Positions 53,330 to 61,701 of a stretch of 64,000 bases of DNA are shown here, one piece after another. The notes under the pieces are model-generated. The model was not told the origin of the DNA. It saw only the letters and a program-made list of their open reading frames with translations, and did not search any database. A program made the position numbers and the translations under genes. The stretch lies in the NCBI RefSeq assembly GCF_004362515.1, contig NZ_SNXU01000001.1, positions 1,674,001 to 1,738,000 on the forward strand. The letters are read 5' to 3'. Position 1 is the first letter of the stretch. The number at the start of each line of letters is the position of its first letter. Origin of the DNA: Actinokineospora alba (GTDB lineage Bacteria > Actinomycetota > Actinomycetes > Mycobacteriales > Pseudonocardiaceae).

Positions 53330-53480
53330 TTGGCCGCGGTGGGGGAAACAAAAATGCGGCGTTCGGGGGTGGGGGAAGGGGCCGTTTGGTGGGTGGGTGC
53401 GTAAAAGTGAATCGGGGTTCTAGCTGCGGGTTTGTTCACTGTGGGCGTTTGGGTGGGTACTTGGGGTGGGGGCGTTGCGC
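53330..53480. other. G-rich segment in the tRNA-Leu to 53.7 kb gap
   Basis: The plus strand holds clustered G-tracts (for example ggggg, ggggg, gggg, ggg, ggg within about 45 bases at 53365-53400), a possible G-quadruplex. The gap 53008-53708 shows no gene by codon pattern or motif, apart from the 36-bp repeat and this stretch. Confidence 0.5.
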
Positions 53481-53708
53481 CGTCCACCTTGGGCGTCACC
53501 CGGTCGGCGGCACAGTCGGGGCGAAGTCTGATTACCGTTGGTCGACCGGTTAACGCCCGCCTAGCGCCGCCGGTCGCACAAGGGCATTCACACTCTCTTA
53601 ATCGCCCGTCTCGGCCTGGTACTCCAGACATGTACCAATCGACACCGCGTTGATTCGCTGACCACTGTGCGGCGAGCGGCGACGGTGGAGGAGAAGGGCG
53701 GAAGTTTC

Positions 53709-54329
53709 GTGACCGGCATTCCAGGGCGCATCGCGGTTACCGAGAACCTCAAGGCGATGCCCGCACAGCTGGCCCCGCCGGTCGAGCTGCCCGCTCCCGT
53801 CGACGACCTCGCCGCGGCAGCACTACCGGCGCTCGGCTGGGCGGGGACCGTGCTCCCCGAGATGACCCTCCTCGGGCGCCGCGTGTGCCTCGTGGCCGAA
53901 CTCCGGGCCGACGTGCACGCCGAACGGATCTGCCTCGGCCAGGAACCGGTCACCGACCGGGCCAGCGTGGCCACCTGGGCGTTCCCCGAACTCGCGGGCC
54001 GCGTCCCCGAACCCGCCGCCCGCATCGTCGGCGTGATCGCCGTCGCCCGGCACTGGCGCACCGGGCTGGCCAACGCCGTGCCGTTCCTGCGCTACGGCGA
54101 CGCGGCGGTCGTCCTGCCCACCTCGGCTGTGCTCACCCACGACTACCTCGCCAAGTGCCTGCCCCGCGCCCGCGCGTACGGCGTCGGCATCGTCAGCGCC
54201 GAACCCAACGGCGAAGTCGACCTCGACCTGCCCGGCCGCTGCGACCGCGCCTACCCCGAGACCGACGGCCTCTACCGCTGGATCAGCGAACTGGCCTACG
54301 ACTCGATCCTGGAAAGCGTCACCGTCTAG
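53709..54329 (+). CDS. Conserved-looking hypothetical protein
   Basis: 206 residues from a GTG at 53709 (an ATG-less extension to 53667 is open). No family recognised. A Pro/Ala linker near the start (LPAPVDDLAAAALPALGW), then an apparently single globular domain with VCLVAELRADVHAERICLGQE, ASVATWAFPELAGRV, HWRTGLANAVPFLRYGDAAVVLPTSAVLTHDYLAKCLPRARAYGVGI. No signal peptide, no membrane helix. Convergent with the FAD oxidase, 4 bp between stops. Codon use like neighbours, so probably a real chromosomal gene. Confidence 0.65.
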   Translation: MTGIPGRIAVTENLKAMPAQLAPPVELPAPVDDLAAAALPALGWAGTVLPEMTLLGRRVCLVAELRADVHAERICLGQEPVTDRASVATWAFPELAGRVPEPAARIVGVIAVARHWRTGLANAVPFLRYGDAAVVLPTSAVLTHDYLAKCLPRARAYGVGIVSAEPNGEVDLDLPGRCDRAYPETDGLYRWISELAYDSILESVTV

Positions 54330-54333
54330 CCGA

Positions 54334-55656
54334 TCAGTGGCCCAGAACCCTTTCCGTATAAGGGTTCTGGAAACGACGCTCGGGATCGACCGCGTCCCGC
54401 ACACCGAGGAAGTCGTCGAAGCGCGGATACCGGGCCCGCAGCGAATCGGCGTCAAGCGAATGCATCTTGCCCCAATGCGGGCGCCCGCCGACCTCGCCGA
54501 CGATCGACTCGAACAAGTCGAAATACTCCCGATACGGCATCCCCAGGTACTGGTGGATCGCCAGATACGCCGAATCCCGGCCATACGCGGTCGACAACCA
54601 GATGTCATCCGCCGCCGCCACCCGCACCTCGACCGGGAACATCACCGGGTCCCTGAGCAACGGCACCCGCTCACGCAGCTCCGCGAGGACCCCGCTCAAC
54701 GCCTCCCGCGGAATGGCGTACTCCGACTCGACAAACCGCACCTTCCGGCTCGTCACGAAAACCCGGTGCGACCGGTCGCTGTACTCCCGGGCCGACATCG
54801 CCGACGCCGACAACTTGTTGAGCGGGCGCACCAGACTCGGCACCCGCCGACCCAACCGGCACAACGCGCCGAACAGCGCGTTCTCGACCACCTCGTACTC
54901 GACGAACCGCCGCACCCCGCTCATCGGCTCCGGCACCGACCCCGCCGGCAACCGGTTGTTCCGCTTGGTCAAAGCCTGCTGACCATAGGGAAACCAGTAG
55001 AACTCGAAATGGTCATTGGCCACGCACTGCTCATCGAGCGACTCGAGGACGGCGTCCAGCGGCTCCGGCCGCTCCTGCGCCGACAACACGAACGCGGGCT
55101 CCGTCCCCAGTGTCACCGTGGTGATCACACCGAGCGCGCCGAGGCCGACCCGCGCCGCCGCGAACAGCTCCGGCCGCTCCGACTCCGAACACGACACGAC
55201 CGAACCGTCGGCCAGGACCAACTCGAGCGCCGCCACCTGGGTGGCCAAGCCGCCGAGCCGGGCGCCGGTGCCGTGCGTGCCGGTGGAAATCGCGCCCGAC
55301 ACCGTCTGGGCGTCGATGTCGCCGAGGTTGGTCATCGCCAGACCGAGATGGTCGAGTTCGGCGTTGAGGGTTTTCAGCGTCGTACCCGAACGGACGACAA
55401 CCTCACCGGTGTCCAGGTCGGCCGACTCGATGCCGGTCCACCGCGACAAGTCGAGAGCCATCCCGTGGGCGGCGCCGACCGCGGTGAAGGAGTGGCCGCT
55501 CCCGCGCGCGCGAACCCCCATGCCGTACTCACCCGCCGACTTGACCGCGGCGGTGATCTCGGCGACGTCGCGCGGGCTGCGCACCTCACTCGCCACGGCG
55601 GACGCGGTGCCCGCCCAGTTGCGCCATGCGACCCGCGGTGCGGTCGAACCGGTCAT
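54334..55656 (-). CDS. FAD-linked oxidase, D-arabinono-1,4-lactone/gulonolactone oxidase type
   Basis: 440 residues from the ATG at 55656 (GGAGG upstream). N-terminal FAD-binding PCMH domain with the covalent-FAD histidine motif RGSGHSFTAVGAAHG and the QTVSGAISTGTHGTG loop; the C-terminal ALO domain ends with the hallmark GRPHWGKMHSLDADSLRARYPRFDDFL. Oxidises a sugar lactone or alditol with O2 or another acceptor. Divergent from a PLP aldolase; the 87-bp shared promoter has two palindromes and a TetR gene is nearby, so the pair is probably one regulated unit (inference). Confidence 0.88.
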   Translation of the reverse strand: MTGSTAPRVAWRNWAGTASAVASEVRSPRDVAEITAAVKSAGEYGMGVRARGSGHSFTAVGAAHGMALDLSRWTGIESADLDTGEVVVRSGTTLKTLNAELDHLGLAMTNLGDIDAQTVSGAISTGTHGTGARLGGLATQVAALELVLADGSVVSCSESERPELFAAARVGLGALGVITTVTLGTEPAFVLSAQERPEPLDAVLESLDEQCVANDHFEFYWFPYGQQALTKRNNRLPAGSVPEPMSGVRRFVEYEVVENALFGALCRLGRRVPSLVRPLNKLSASAMSAREYSDRSHRVFVTSRKVRFVESEYAIPREALSGVLAELRERVPLLRDPVMFPVEVRVAAADDIWLSTAYGRDSAYLAIHQYLGMPYREYFDLFESIVGEVGGRPHWGKMHSLDADSLRARYPRFDDFLGVRDAVDPERRFQNPYTERVLGH

Positions 55657-55726
55657 GCGTGACCTCCTGGCCGTCGAGTCAGCGAGGAAAACGTTAAGTG
55701 AATCGGCTTCACATTTCAAGACTTTG

Positions 55727-55736
55727 ACCGTACGGT
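55727..55736. promoter_or_regulatory. Palindrome accgtacggt, candidate TetR operator
   Basis: A perfect 10-bp palindrome flanked by TTG and TGA, the usual ACCG-N2-CGGT TetR-operator form, 8 bp before the aldolase start. A second inverted repeat (gtgaa..ttcac) lies about 20 bp further into the divergent gap. Confidence 0.45.
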
Positions 55737-55743
55737 TGAGGCT

Positions 55744-56961
55744 GTGCCCTTGAAGAGTCAACGAACGCGGCTCGATGCTGCCACCGAACACCTCGACCCA
55801 CCGGTCGCGGTCGTGGATCTCGACGCGTTCGACCGCAACGCCGCCGATCTCGCGCGGCGAGCCGATGGCAGGCCCATCCGGATCGCCAGCAAGTCGGTGC
55901 GCTGCCGGTTCCTGCTGGAACGGGCGCTGCGGACGCCTGGTTTCGAGGGAGTCATGAGCTACGCGCTTCGCGAAGCGCTCTGGCTGAACCGCGAATGGGC
56001 GGGCACCGACCTGGCCGACACGGACATCCTGGTCGCCTACCCGACCGCCGACCGCGCCGCGCTGCGCGAACTCGCCGCCGACGACAAGGCCCGCGACCGG
56101 ATCTCGGTCATCGTGGACTCGGTCAGCCACCTGGATTTCATCGACGCCACCCTCGGTGAGGACCACCCGGAGATCCGCGTCTGCATCGAACTCGACGTCT
56201 CGTGGCGTCCGCTGGGCAGCCGCCACGTCCATATCGGGCCCTACCGGTCTCCGGTTTTCACCCCGAAACAGGCCGCGGACCTCGCCGTCGACGTGAGCAA
56301 GCGGCCGGGTTTCCGGCTCGTCGGGGTGATGGGCTACGAAGGTCAGATCGCCGGATTGGGCGATACGCCCGCCGGAAACCCGGTCCTCGGTGTCATTCGG
56401 CGCTGGATGCAGGGCCGTTCGGCGCAAGAACTCGTCCGCCGGCGGGGCAAGGCGGTCCGCGCGGTCGTCGCCGTGCAGGAGCTGGAATTCGTCAACGGCG
56501 GCGGCACCGGCAGCATCGAGGTGACCAGGGCCGACTCGTCGGTCACCGAGATCGCCGCGGGATCGGGCCTGATCGGGCCCACCCTGTTCGACAACTACAG
56601 CCGGTTCACCCCGCAGCCCGCCGTCCTGTTCGCGGTGCCGGTGGTCCGCAAGCCCGGACCTGGTTTCGCGACCCTGCTCGGCGGCGGCTACCTCGCGTCC
56701 GGCCCGGCCAACAGCGCCCGGCTGCCGCGGCCGTACCTGCCCGAAGGCCTGAAGCTGCTGTCGATGGAAGGCGCGGGCGAGGTGCAGACCCCGGTCACCG
56801 GACCGGCCGCGGACTCGCTGCGCGTCGGCGACCGGGTGTGGATGCGGCACGCGAAGGCCGGTGAGCTGGCCGAACGGTTCAGCGAGTACCACGTGCTCGA
56901 CGGCGACAAGCTGACCATGACCGTCCCCACGTACCGCGGCGAGGACCAGTCCTTCGGCTAG
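55744..56961 (+). CDS. Amino acid deaminase/aldolase, D-threonine aldolase-like
   Basis: 405 residues, GTG start. Alanine-racemase-like N-terminal barrel with PVAVVDLDAFDRNAADL and the PLP lysine context IRIASKSVRC near residue 43, VMGYEGQIAGLGDTP, and FVNGGGTGSIEVT; the C-terminal domain (about 290-405) matches D-serine dehydratase/threonine aldolase types (GSGLIGPTLFDNY, VTGPAADSLRVGDRVWMRHAKAGELAERF). Cleaves or deaminates beta-hydroxy D-amino acids with PLP and a metal (family). Divergent from the FAD oxidase. Confidence 0.85.
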   Translation: MPLKSQRTRLDAATEHLDPPVAVVDLDAFDRNAADLARRADGRPIRIASKSVRCRFLLERALRTPGFEGVMSYALREALWLNREWAGTDLADTDILVAYPTADRAALRELAADDKARDRISVIVDSVSHLDFIDATLGEDHPEIRVCIELDVSWRPLGSRHVHIGPYRSPVFTPKQAADLAVDVSKRPGFRLVGVMGYEGQIAGLGDTPAGNPVLGVIRRWMQGRSAQELVRRRGKAVRAVVAVQELEFVNGGGTGSIEVTRADSSVTEIAAGSGLIGPTLFDNYSRFTPQPAVLFAVPVVRKPGPGFATLLGGGYLASGPANSARLPRPYLPEGLKLLSMEGAGEVQTPVTGPAADSLRVGDRVWMRHAKAGELAERFSEYHVLDGDKLTMTVPTYRGEDQSFG

Positions 56962-57088
56962 GGACAAACCCGTGCCGCGGCCGACCGCAGCCTTAGGGGA
57001 CCGCGACGGCACTTGACCACGGTGACCGCCGAACCGGCGCGTGTCGCCAGTCGGAACCAAAACCCAAAATTTCGGGGAGGCGGAACAG

Positions 57089-57706
57089 CTAGGAGCCGAA
57101 GTTTTTGCTTGAGACGTAGTCGCGGACGACCTGCTTGGCCTCGGCGATGACGACGTCCTCGGGGAACAGCTTGCGCCGGAACGCCAGGTTGAGGATCGAG
57201 TCGGCGATCTCGTTCGCCACCGCGACCGGCAGCCGCAGCTCGTCGAACGAGACGTCGAACCGTTCGGCGAGGAACGTCGCGATGCTGTCCGCGATCACGG
57301 TGTTGTTGTCGCGCTGGTCGTCGATGAGCCGCAGGTCGACCACGTCACCGAAGCGGATGCGGCTGAAGCCGGGCACCTCGCGGTACATCTGTACGTAGAT
57401 GTCGAAGATGAGGTCCGCGGCCTGGCCCCAGCGTTCCAGCGGGGCCTCGTCGAGCCTGCGGCCGATCTCGGCCATGAAGTGGTCGAGGTTGCGCTGGGTC
57501 AGCGCCTGCACGACCGCCCGCTTGTCCGGGAAGAACTGGTACAGCGAGCCGACCGCGACGCCCGCCCGCTCGGCGATCAGGGTCGTGGTGACCCCGTCGT
57601 AGCCGAGCTCGTCGATCAGCTGGGCGCACGACTCAAGCATTTTCTCCACACGCTTGGCGCTGCGCTGCTGAACCGGCTGCCGGCGGAGTGGGGTAGGGCT
57701 GGCCAC
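57089..57706 (-). CDS. TetR-family transcriptional regulator
   Basis: 205 residues from the GTG at 57706 (AGGAGGAG 6 bp upstream, better than the ATG-like start at 57796). N-terminal HTH: RVEKMLESCAQLIDELGYDGVTTTLIAERAGVAVGSLYQFFPDKRAVV is a textbook TetR DNA-binding domain. The C-terminal ligand domain is all-helical. Lies 127 bp past the aldolase gene on the other strand; the palindromes in the oxidase-aldolase promoter are its likely target (inference). Confidence 0.92.
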   Translation of the reverse strand: MASPTPLRRQPVQQRSAKRVEKMLESCAQLIDELGYDGVTTTLIAERAGVAVGSLYQFFPDKRAVVQALTQRNLDHFMAEIGRRLDEAPLERWGQAADLIFDIYVQMYREVPGFSRIRFGDVVDLRLIDDQRDNNTVIADSIATFLAERFDVSFDELRLPVAVANEIADSILNLAFRRKLFPEDVVIAEAKQVVRDYVSSKNFGS

Positions 57707-57950
57707 TGAATCTCCTCCTGGTCGCTGCGGTACATCTTGCCCGTTCAACGACCGATAAAGCGGCTCGGAGCGCCGACCTCCCACTATCGGGAACATATTT
57801 CACAAATCTACCCCTGGGTAGCTTGTGGACAGTGACAAGTGGAGACAAGTGGAACCGCGAACCGGTGCTGGTCGGGGGAGGGAGTACAGCAGCACCGGTC
57901 CGCGGGTCTGTGGGCCCCGCGCGCCTGGAGACGCACGGGGCCGTGGCCTA

Positions 57951-58304
57951 CTAGCGAACGCCCGCGGGAAGTTTCCGCGGCGGGCGCAGCGAGGCCGGGT
58001 CGAGCGCGTGGCGAGCGGCGGGCTGCGGGGCGAGGCCACCCGCGACCAAGTGCTCGTACGCCGCGCGCCACACCGAGCACGGGGCCTTCTGCTGGCGCCA
58101 GCGAGTCGAGCAGACCGGGCAGTTCCCCCGGTCGTCGGGCTCGTGGGCGCTGAGCATCGAACGCCAGCCCTCCGTCAGGCGCGGCAGCTCAGACCGCGCG
58201 ACGGACAGCAGAGACGGAGCATCGGCCCGCGTGGCCAGTTCGGAGAGCATGTCCAGTCGCTCCCAGACGGCACTGCGCAGGACCTGGCCGAGTATCTCGT
58301 CCAC
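57951..58304 (-). CDS. Small Cys-rich protein, zinc-ribbon-like
   Basis: 117 residues, GTG start. N-terminal helical half, then H...CPVC...APCSVWRAAYEHL: one His and three Cys (HEPDDRGNCPVC, PC) in zinc-binding spacing, then a basic Pro/Arg tail. The HxPDxxGxCxxC...PCxVW pattern recurs in Pseudonocardiaceae small proteins (recalled, not searched). Function unknown. Co-directional with the upstream 96-residue gene (7-bp gap), so they form an operon. Confidence 0.6.
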   Translation of the reverse strand: MDEILGQVLRSAVWERLDMLSELATRADAPSLLSVARSELPRLTEGWRSMLSAHEPDDRGNCPVCSTRWRQQKAPCSVWRAAYEHLVAGGLAPQPAARHALDPASLRPPRKLPAGVR

Positions 58305-58311
58305 CTCAACG

Positions 58312-58602
58312 TCACCGTGACCTTTCCGCCTGCTCGGCGGCTTCTTTGAGTGCGGTGCGCAACTGGCCGAGCTGGCCCGATGTCAACACCGCGGTCTCTC
58401 CGGGCGGCCCGACAAGGACCACCTTGTTCTTCTCCACGAGAACGGTGATGGACCGATCCCGGTTGATCACATCGCCGCAGCTGACGCGCCAGACGCGCCT
58501 GCCTGCGACCGATCCGTGCAGGACATCGGCTCTGGGGTGCCCAGCGGGCCGCCCGCCGGGCAGACTCTGTCCCGGGTGCGGTGCCGTCCTGAGCAAGTCC
58601 AC
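58312..58602 (-). CDS. Hypothetical small protein paired with the Cys-rich protein
   Basis: About 96 residues from the GTG at 58602 (GGAGGG upstream); the frame is open to 58701. The N-terminus is Pro/Arg-rich and disordered, the C-terminal half is a compact domain with VWRVSCGDVINRDRSITVLV, KVVLVGPPGETAVL and TSGQLGQLRTALKEAAEQAE helix. No known family. Divergent from the XRE-TPR regulator (about 215 bp between starts). Confidence 0.55.
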   Translation of the reverse strand: MDLLRTAPHPGQSLPGGRPAGHPRADVLHGSVAGRRVWRVSCGDVINRDRSITVLVEKNKVVLVGPPGETAVLTSGQLGQLRTALKEAAEQAERSR

Positions 58603-58817
58603 GCTGCCGTGTCCCTCCGTGGTCGTACGCTTACAACGAACAACACTGAGGCGTCTCAATCGAAAACGGAGCGTCATAGCGCCGATCGGCGGCCGTCCCA
58701 CGTTAAGCGGTCACCGGAGTTCGGTCGGACCGATCAGGTTCGCCGATCAGCACTTCTCGCGGCTTGTGAAGTGCGCTTACTCTGCGTTGGACGCCCAGCG
58801 AACTGTGAGGGGGCGGA

Positions 58818-60188
58818 ATGAACTCGATCGGATCTTCGGGATCTCCCATTACTCCGGACAGTTGGGAGGAACCCGAGATGCGAACCGCGCTTGCCGCGCG
58901 GGAGGTCAGTTCCGTGTATCGGTTGCTTCGTCGCACTGGTGTCTCACAGCGCCAGATCGCCGCGATGACCGGTCAATCGCAGTCCGAAGTGTCGGAGATC
59001 CTCAAAGGCCGTCAGGTCATGGCCTACGACGTGCTCGCACGGATCGCCGACGGGTTGGGTGTCCCAAGGGGATACATGGGGCTCGCATATGACGAGGTCA
59101 CGGCGATACGTGTCGCTGTCACCCGCGAGCCCTCACAGCCTGAGGAGAGCGAAGAGGTGAAGCGTCGGGAGTTCCTGGCACACGCGGCCGCCGTCACGGT
59201 GGGCGCGAACGTGCTGGGCACCAACTCCGGGTCGTGGGTCGCCAACCCCGTCCAGACCCCAGCACCCGGCCGGATCGGGATGACCGATGTGCGCCAGGTG
59301 GAAGCCGCCACCAGGGCGCTTCGGTCACTTGACTACCAATATGGCGGGGGCTTCTGCCGCGACGCAGTCGTGGCGCAGCTGTCCTGGGGACAGCAGATGC
59401 TTGGCGCCTCCGGTCCGGAACACGTGAAAACGCGACTTCAGGTCGCACTGGCCGATTTGTACAACCTGGCGGGATGGACGTCCTTCGACATCGGACTCAC
59501 CGATTCCGCCCGAACCCACTTCGGCAAGGCGTTGGAGCTGGCCAAGGCGGGTGGCAGCGAGCCGCTCGTCGCCAACATCCTCTATCGGATGGGCCGGGTC
59601 TACCTGCACAAGGAGTCCCCCAACGACGCGCTGAAGATGTTCCAGCTCGGTCAGATCGCGGCCCAGGAGTCGGGTTCCGAGCTCGCCGTCGCGGTGATCT
59701 GCGCCAACCAGGCGTGGGCCTACGCGTTGATGGGCAAGAAGGAACAGACGATGCAGCTCATCGGCCGGACCCGCGACGAGTTCGCGCGGGCCAACCTCGA
59801 TGACGCCGAGGACTGGGTCAAGTTCTTCAACGAGACCGATGTCTACGCGATGATCGGCACCGTGCACACGGTGCTGGCGCAGACCGTCGATCCCATGCAC
59901 ACGAAGTTCGCGATCCCGGCCCTGTCCAGGGCGATCGATTCCTACGGCGATGAGATGACCAGGTCCAAGGCGTTCAACCTGAGCGCCCTGGCGACGAACC
60001 ACCTGCTGGAAGGCGATATCGACCACGGCGCGAGGGTCGGCCGGACCGCGGTGGACCTGGCGGAAAGCCTCAAGTCCAGCCGCGTGAAGGACCGTCTGAA
60101 GCCGTTGCTCCAGGAGGCGAGCAAGCGTCGGAACAACCCCGACGCCCGAGACCTCGCCGACCAAATCACGAATCTCAACGTGGCCTGA
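58818..60188 (+). CDS. XRE-type HTH regulator with TPR domain
   Basis: 456 residues, ATG start with GAGGGGG upstream. Residues about 25-90 hold an XRE-like HTH (VYRLLRRTGVSQRQIAAMTGQSQSEVSEILKGRQVMAYDVLARIADGLGVP); near 113 a twin-Arg-like KRREFLAHAAAVTVG hydrophobic stretch of the type common in these regulators; residues 200-440 are TPR-like helices (SARTHFGKALELAKAGG, NDALKMFQLGQIAAQESG). Streptomyces-type TPR regulators of development and antibiotics look like this. An APH-family kinase follows 24 bp downstream, the usual partner. Confidence 0.85.
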   Translation: MNSIGSSGSPITPDSWEEPEMRTALAAREVSSVYRLLRRTGVSQRQIAAMTGQSQSEVSEILKGRQVMAYDVLARIADGLGVPRGYMGLAYDEVTAIRVAVTREPSQPEESEEVKRREFLAHAAAVTVGANVLGTNSGSWVANPVQTPAPGRIGMTDVRQVEAATRALRSLDYQYGGGFCRDAVVAQLSWGQQMLGASGPEHVKTRLQVALADLYNLAGWTSFDIGLTDSARTHFGKALELAKAGGSEPLVANILYRMGRVYLHKESPNDALKMFQLGQIAAQESGSELAVAVICANQAWAYALMGKKEQTMQLIGRTRDEFARANLDDAEDWVKFFNETDVYAMIGTVHTVLAQTVDPMHTKFAIPALSRAIDSYGDEMTRSKAFNLSALATNHLLEGDIDHGARVGRTAVDLAESLKSSRVKDRLKPLLQEASKRRNNPDARDLADQITNLNVA

Positions 60189-60212
60189 CGCGACTCGTAG
60201 GTCGCACAGCTG

Positions 60213-61106
60213 ATGGTCACCGGCGGGCTGTTCACCAGGGAGAACCTGAGGAACGCCCTGGCCGCTGTCTGCTCGGAGATCGGGTTCGACGACCGCGGCG
60301 CCCGGCTGCTGCGGTTCACCAACAACGCCGTTTTCGAACTAGCCACCGCGCCCGTGGTGGTCCGGATCGTCGGGTCCGTGGCGTTGCGCCACCGCGTGGC
60401 CAAGGTCGTGCGGGTGGCGACCTGGTTCGCCGAGCACGATGTCCCCGCGGTGCGGCTGCTGCCGGGGCTGTGCCAGCCCGTCCTCGTCGGCGAGTACACG
60501 GCGACGGTCTGGCACTCGGTTCCCGCCCACGCCTCCACGCCCCGGCCCGCCGACTTGGCGCGCCTGTTGCGCCGGGTCCACGGCCTGCCCCCGCCCGAGG
60601 CCCTGCCCGTCTGGAACCCGCTCGACGACGTCCGGCGCAGGCTCGGCGAAGCCGACGGGCTCGACTTCGACGAGCTGGTGTTCCTGCGGGAGCGCTGTGA
60701 CCTGGTGGAATCGCGGCTGGCCGAGCTCGAATACGCCCTGCCCGCCGGGTTCGTGCACGGCGACGCGCACCTGGGCAACCTCATCCCGAGCCCGCTCGGG
60801 CCGGTGCTGTGCGACTTCGACTCCAGCTGCGTGGGCCCGCCCGAGTGGGATCTGACGCCGCTCGCCGTGGGTGTCCGCCGGTTCGGCGAGGACGCCGCGA
60901 CCTACGCCGAACTCGCCGAGGCGTATGGCTTCGACGTCACCCGATGGGTGGGATATCCGGTTCTCTGCGAAGTCCGTGAACTGAAGCTGATCACCAGCGC
61001 TTTGCCGATCATGAAAAGCAGTCCGGAAGTGCGTCCTGAGCTGCTCAGACGTCTCCGCGATTTTCGCTCAGGAGAAACCTCCACGCCGTGGTCCCGCTAC
61101 ACCTGA
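60213..61106 (+). CDS. Aminoglycoside phosphotransferase-family kinase
   Basis: 297 residues. APH/choline-kinase fold with the Brenner motif VHGDAHLGNLI and the metal motif CDFDSSC; N-lobe VVVRIVGSVALRHRV. No resistance-type signature can be assigned; most such genes near XRE-TPR regulators are of unknown substrate. 24 bp after the regulator, so probably one transcript. The missing classical DFG is replaced by CDFDS, normal for this family. Confidence 0.8.
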   Translation: MVTGGLFTRENLRNALAAVCSEIGFDDRGARLLRFTNNAVFELATAPVVVRIVGSVALRHRVAKVVRVATWFAEHDVPAVRLLPGLCQPVLVGEYTATVWHSVPAHASTPRPADLARLLRRVHGLPPPEALPVWNPLDDVRRRLGEADGLDFDELVFLRERCDLVESRLAELEYALPAGFVHGDAHLGNLIPSPLGPVLCDFDSSCVGPPEWDLTPLAVGVRRFGEDAATYAELAEAYGFDVTRWVGYPVLCEVRELKLITSALPIMKSSPEVRPELLRRLRDFRSGETSTPWSRYT

Positions 61107-61247
61107 TCCGCGAATTACCCCCGGATGGCCGCTCAAGTCCGGTAACAGTTGGCGCTCGGTAAACGAATGCACGGTCAACGGCGGAACGGGTGCTCTCGTC
61201 CGGGTCGTCGGTCAACTCTCGGTGTTCGGCGGGGCAGGGCGGTACGG

Positions 61248-61556
61248 GTGATCAGATCGCTGCGCGAGGCGGTGCGGCTGGGCAGGGGCGCCCAGCGCGC
61301 ACTCGCCTCCGCGCGGGCGCTTGATGACGTCGTGTCCGACCAGCTCCCCGTGGTGGCGGCGCTGCCGGAGGACCTTCGGGTCCGGGCCGCCGACTACCTC
61401 GCCGAGCTGGTGATGCTGGCGCAGGCATACCGCCACTATGCCCAGGGCTGGATCAGCCGGAACGAGTTGGCGCTGCGGGGCCGGGCGACAACGGATCGCC
61501 TGGCCGAAATGCGACTGTCGCGGCCCGCGACGGCGCATCTCACCGAACAGGACTGA
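61248..61556 (+). CDS. Hypothetical small protein
   Basis: 102 residues from the GTG at 61248 (VIRSLREAVRLGRGAQRAL); upstream frame to 61149 is Arg-rich and unsupported. Mostly helical, with LDDVVSDQLPVVAALPEDLRVRAADYLAELVMLAQAYRHYAQGWISRNELALRG. No family recognised, no signal peptide or membrane segment. Codon use is ordinary for the genome. Convergent with copD across the DnaA-box cluster. Moderately confident it is a gene. Confidence 0.5.
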   Translation: MIRSLREAVRLGRGAQRALASARALDDVVSDQLPVVAALPEDLRVRAADYLAELVMLAQAYRHYAQGWISRNELALRGRATTDRLAEMRLSRPATAHLTEQD

Positions 61557-61656
61557 CCGCTCGCCGTTGCCCTGTTCGGGTGGCGATCCTCGCCGAAGAG
61601 GTTGTCAGAGTAGAGCGGCTGTCCGCCGAACGGGCGTCCACGTCGATGAGCGCGAG

Positions 61657-61700
61657 TTATCCACAGGCACTTGTGGACAACGATCCACAGGTGTGGACAA
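61657..61700. promoter_or_regulatory. Cluster of four DnaA boxes
   Basis: ttatccaca (61657-61665, perfect), tgtggacaa (61672-61680, perfect reverse), cgatccaca (61681-61689, two off) and tgtggacaa (61692-61700, perfect reverse) within 44 bp, arranged as two facing pairs. It lies between the 3' ends of two convergent genes, one base before the copD stop, so it is not at a promoter. Confidence 0.85.
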
Positions 61701-61701
61701 C

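Noticed and set aside
54334..57060. 908-residue fusion of the FAD oxidase with an upstream stretch
   Set aside because: The part before 55656 lies antisense to the aldolase gene and is shadow sequence; a good ribosome site precedes the ATG at 55656.
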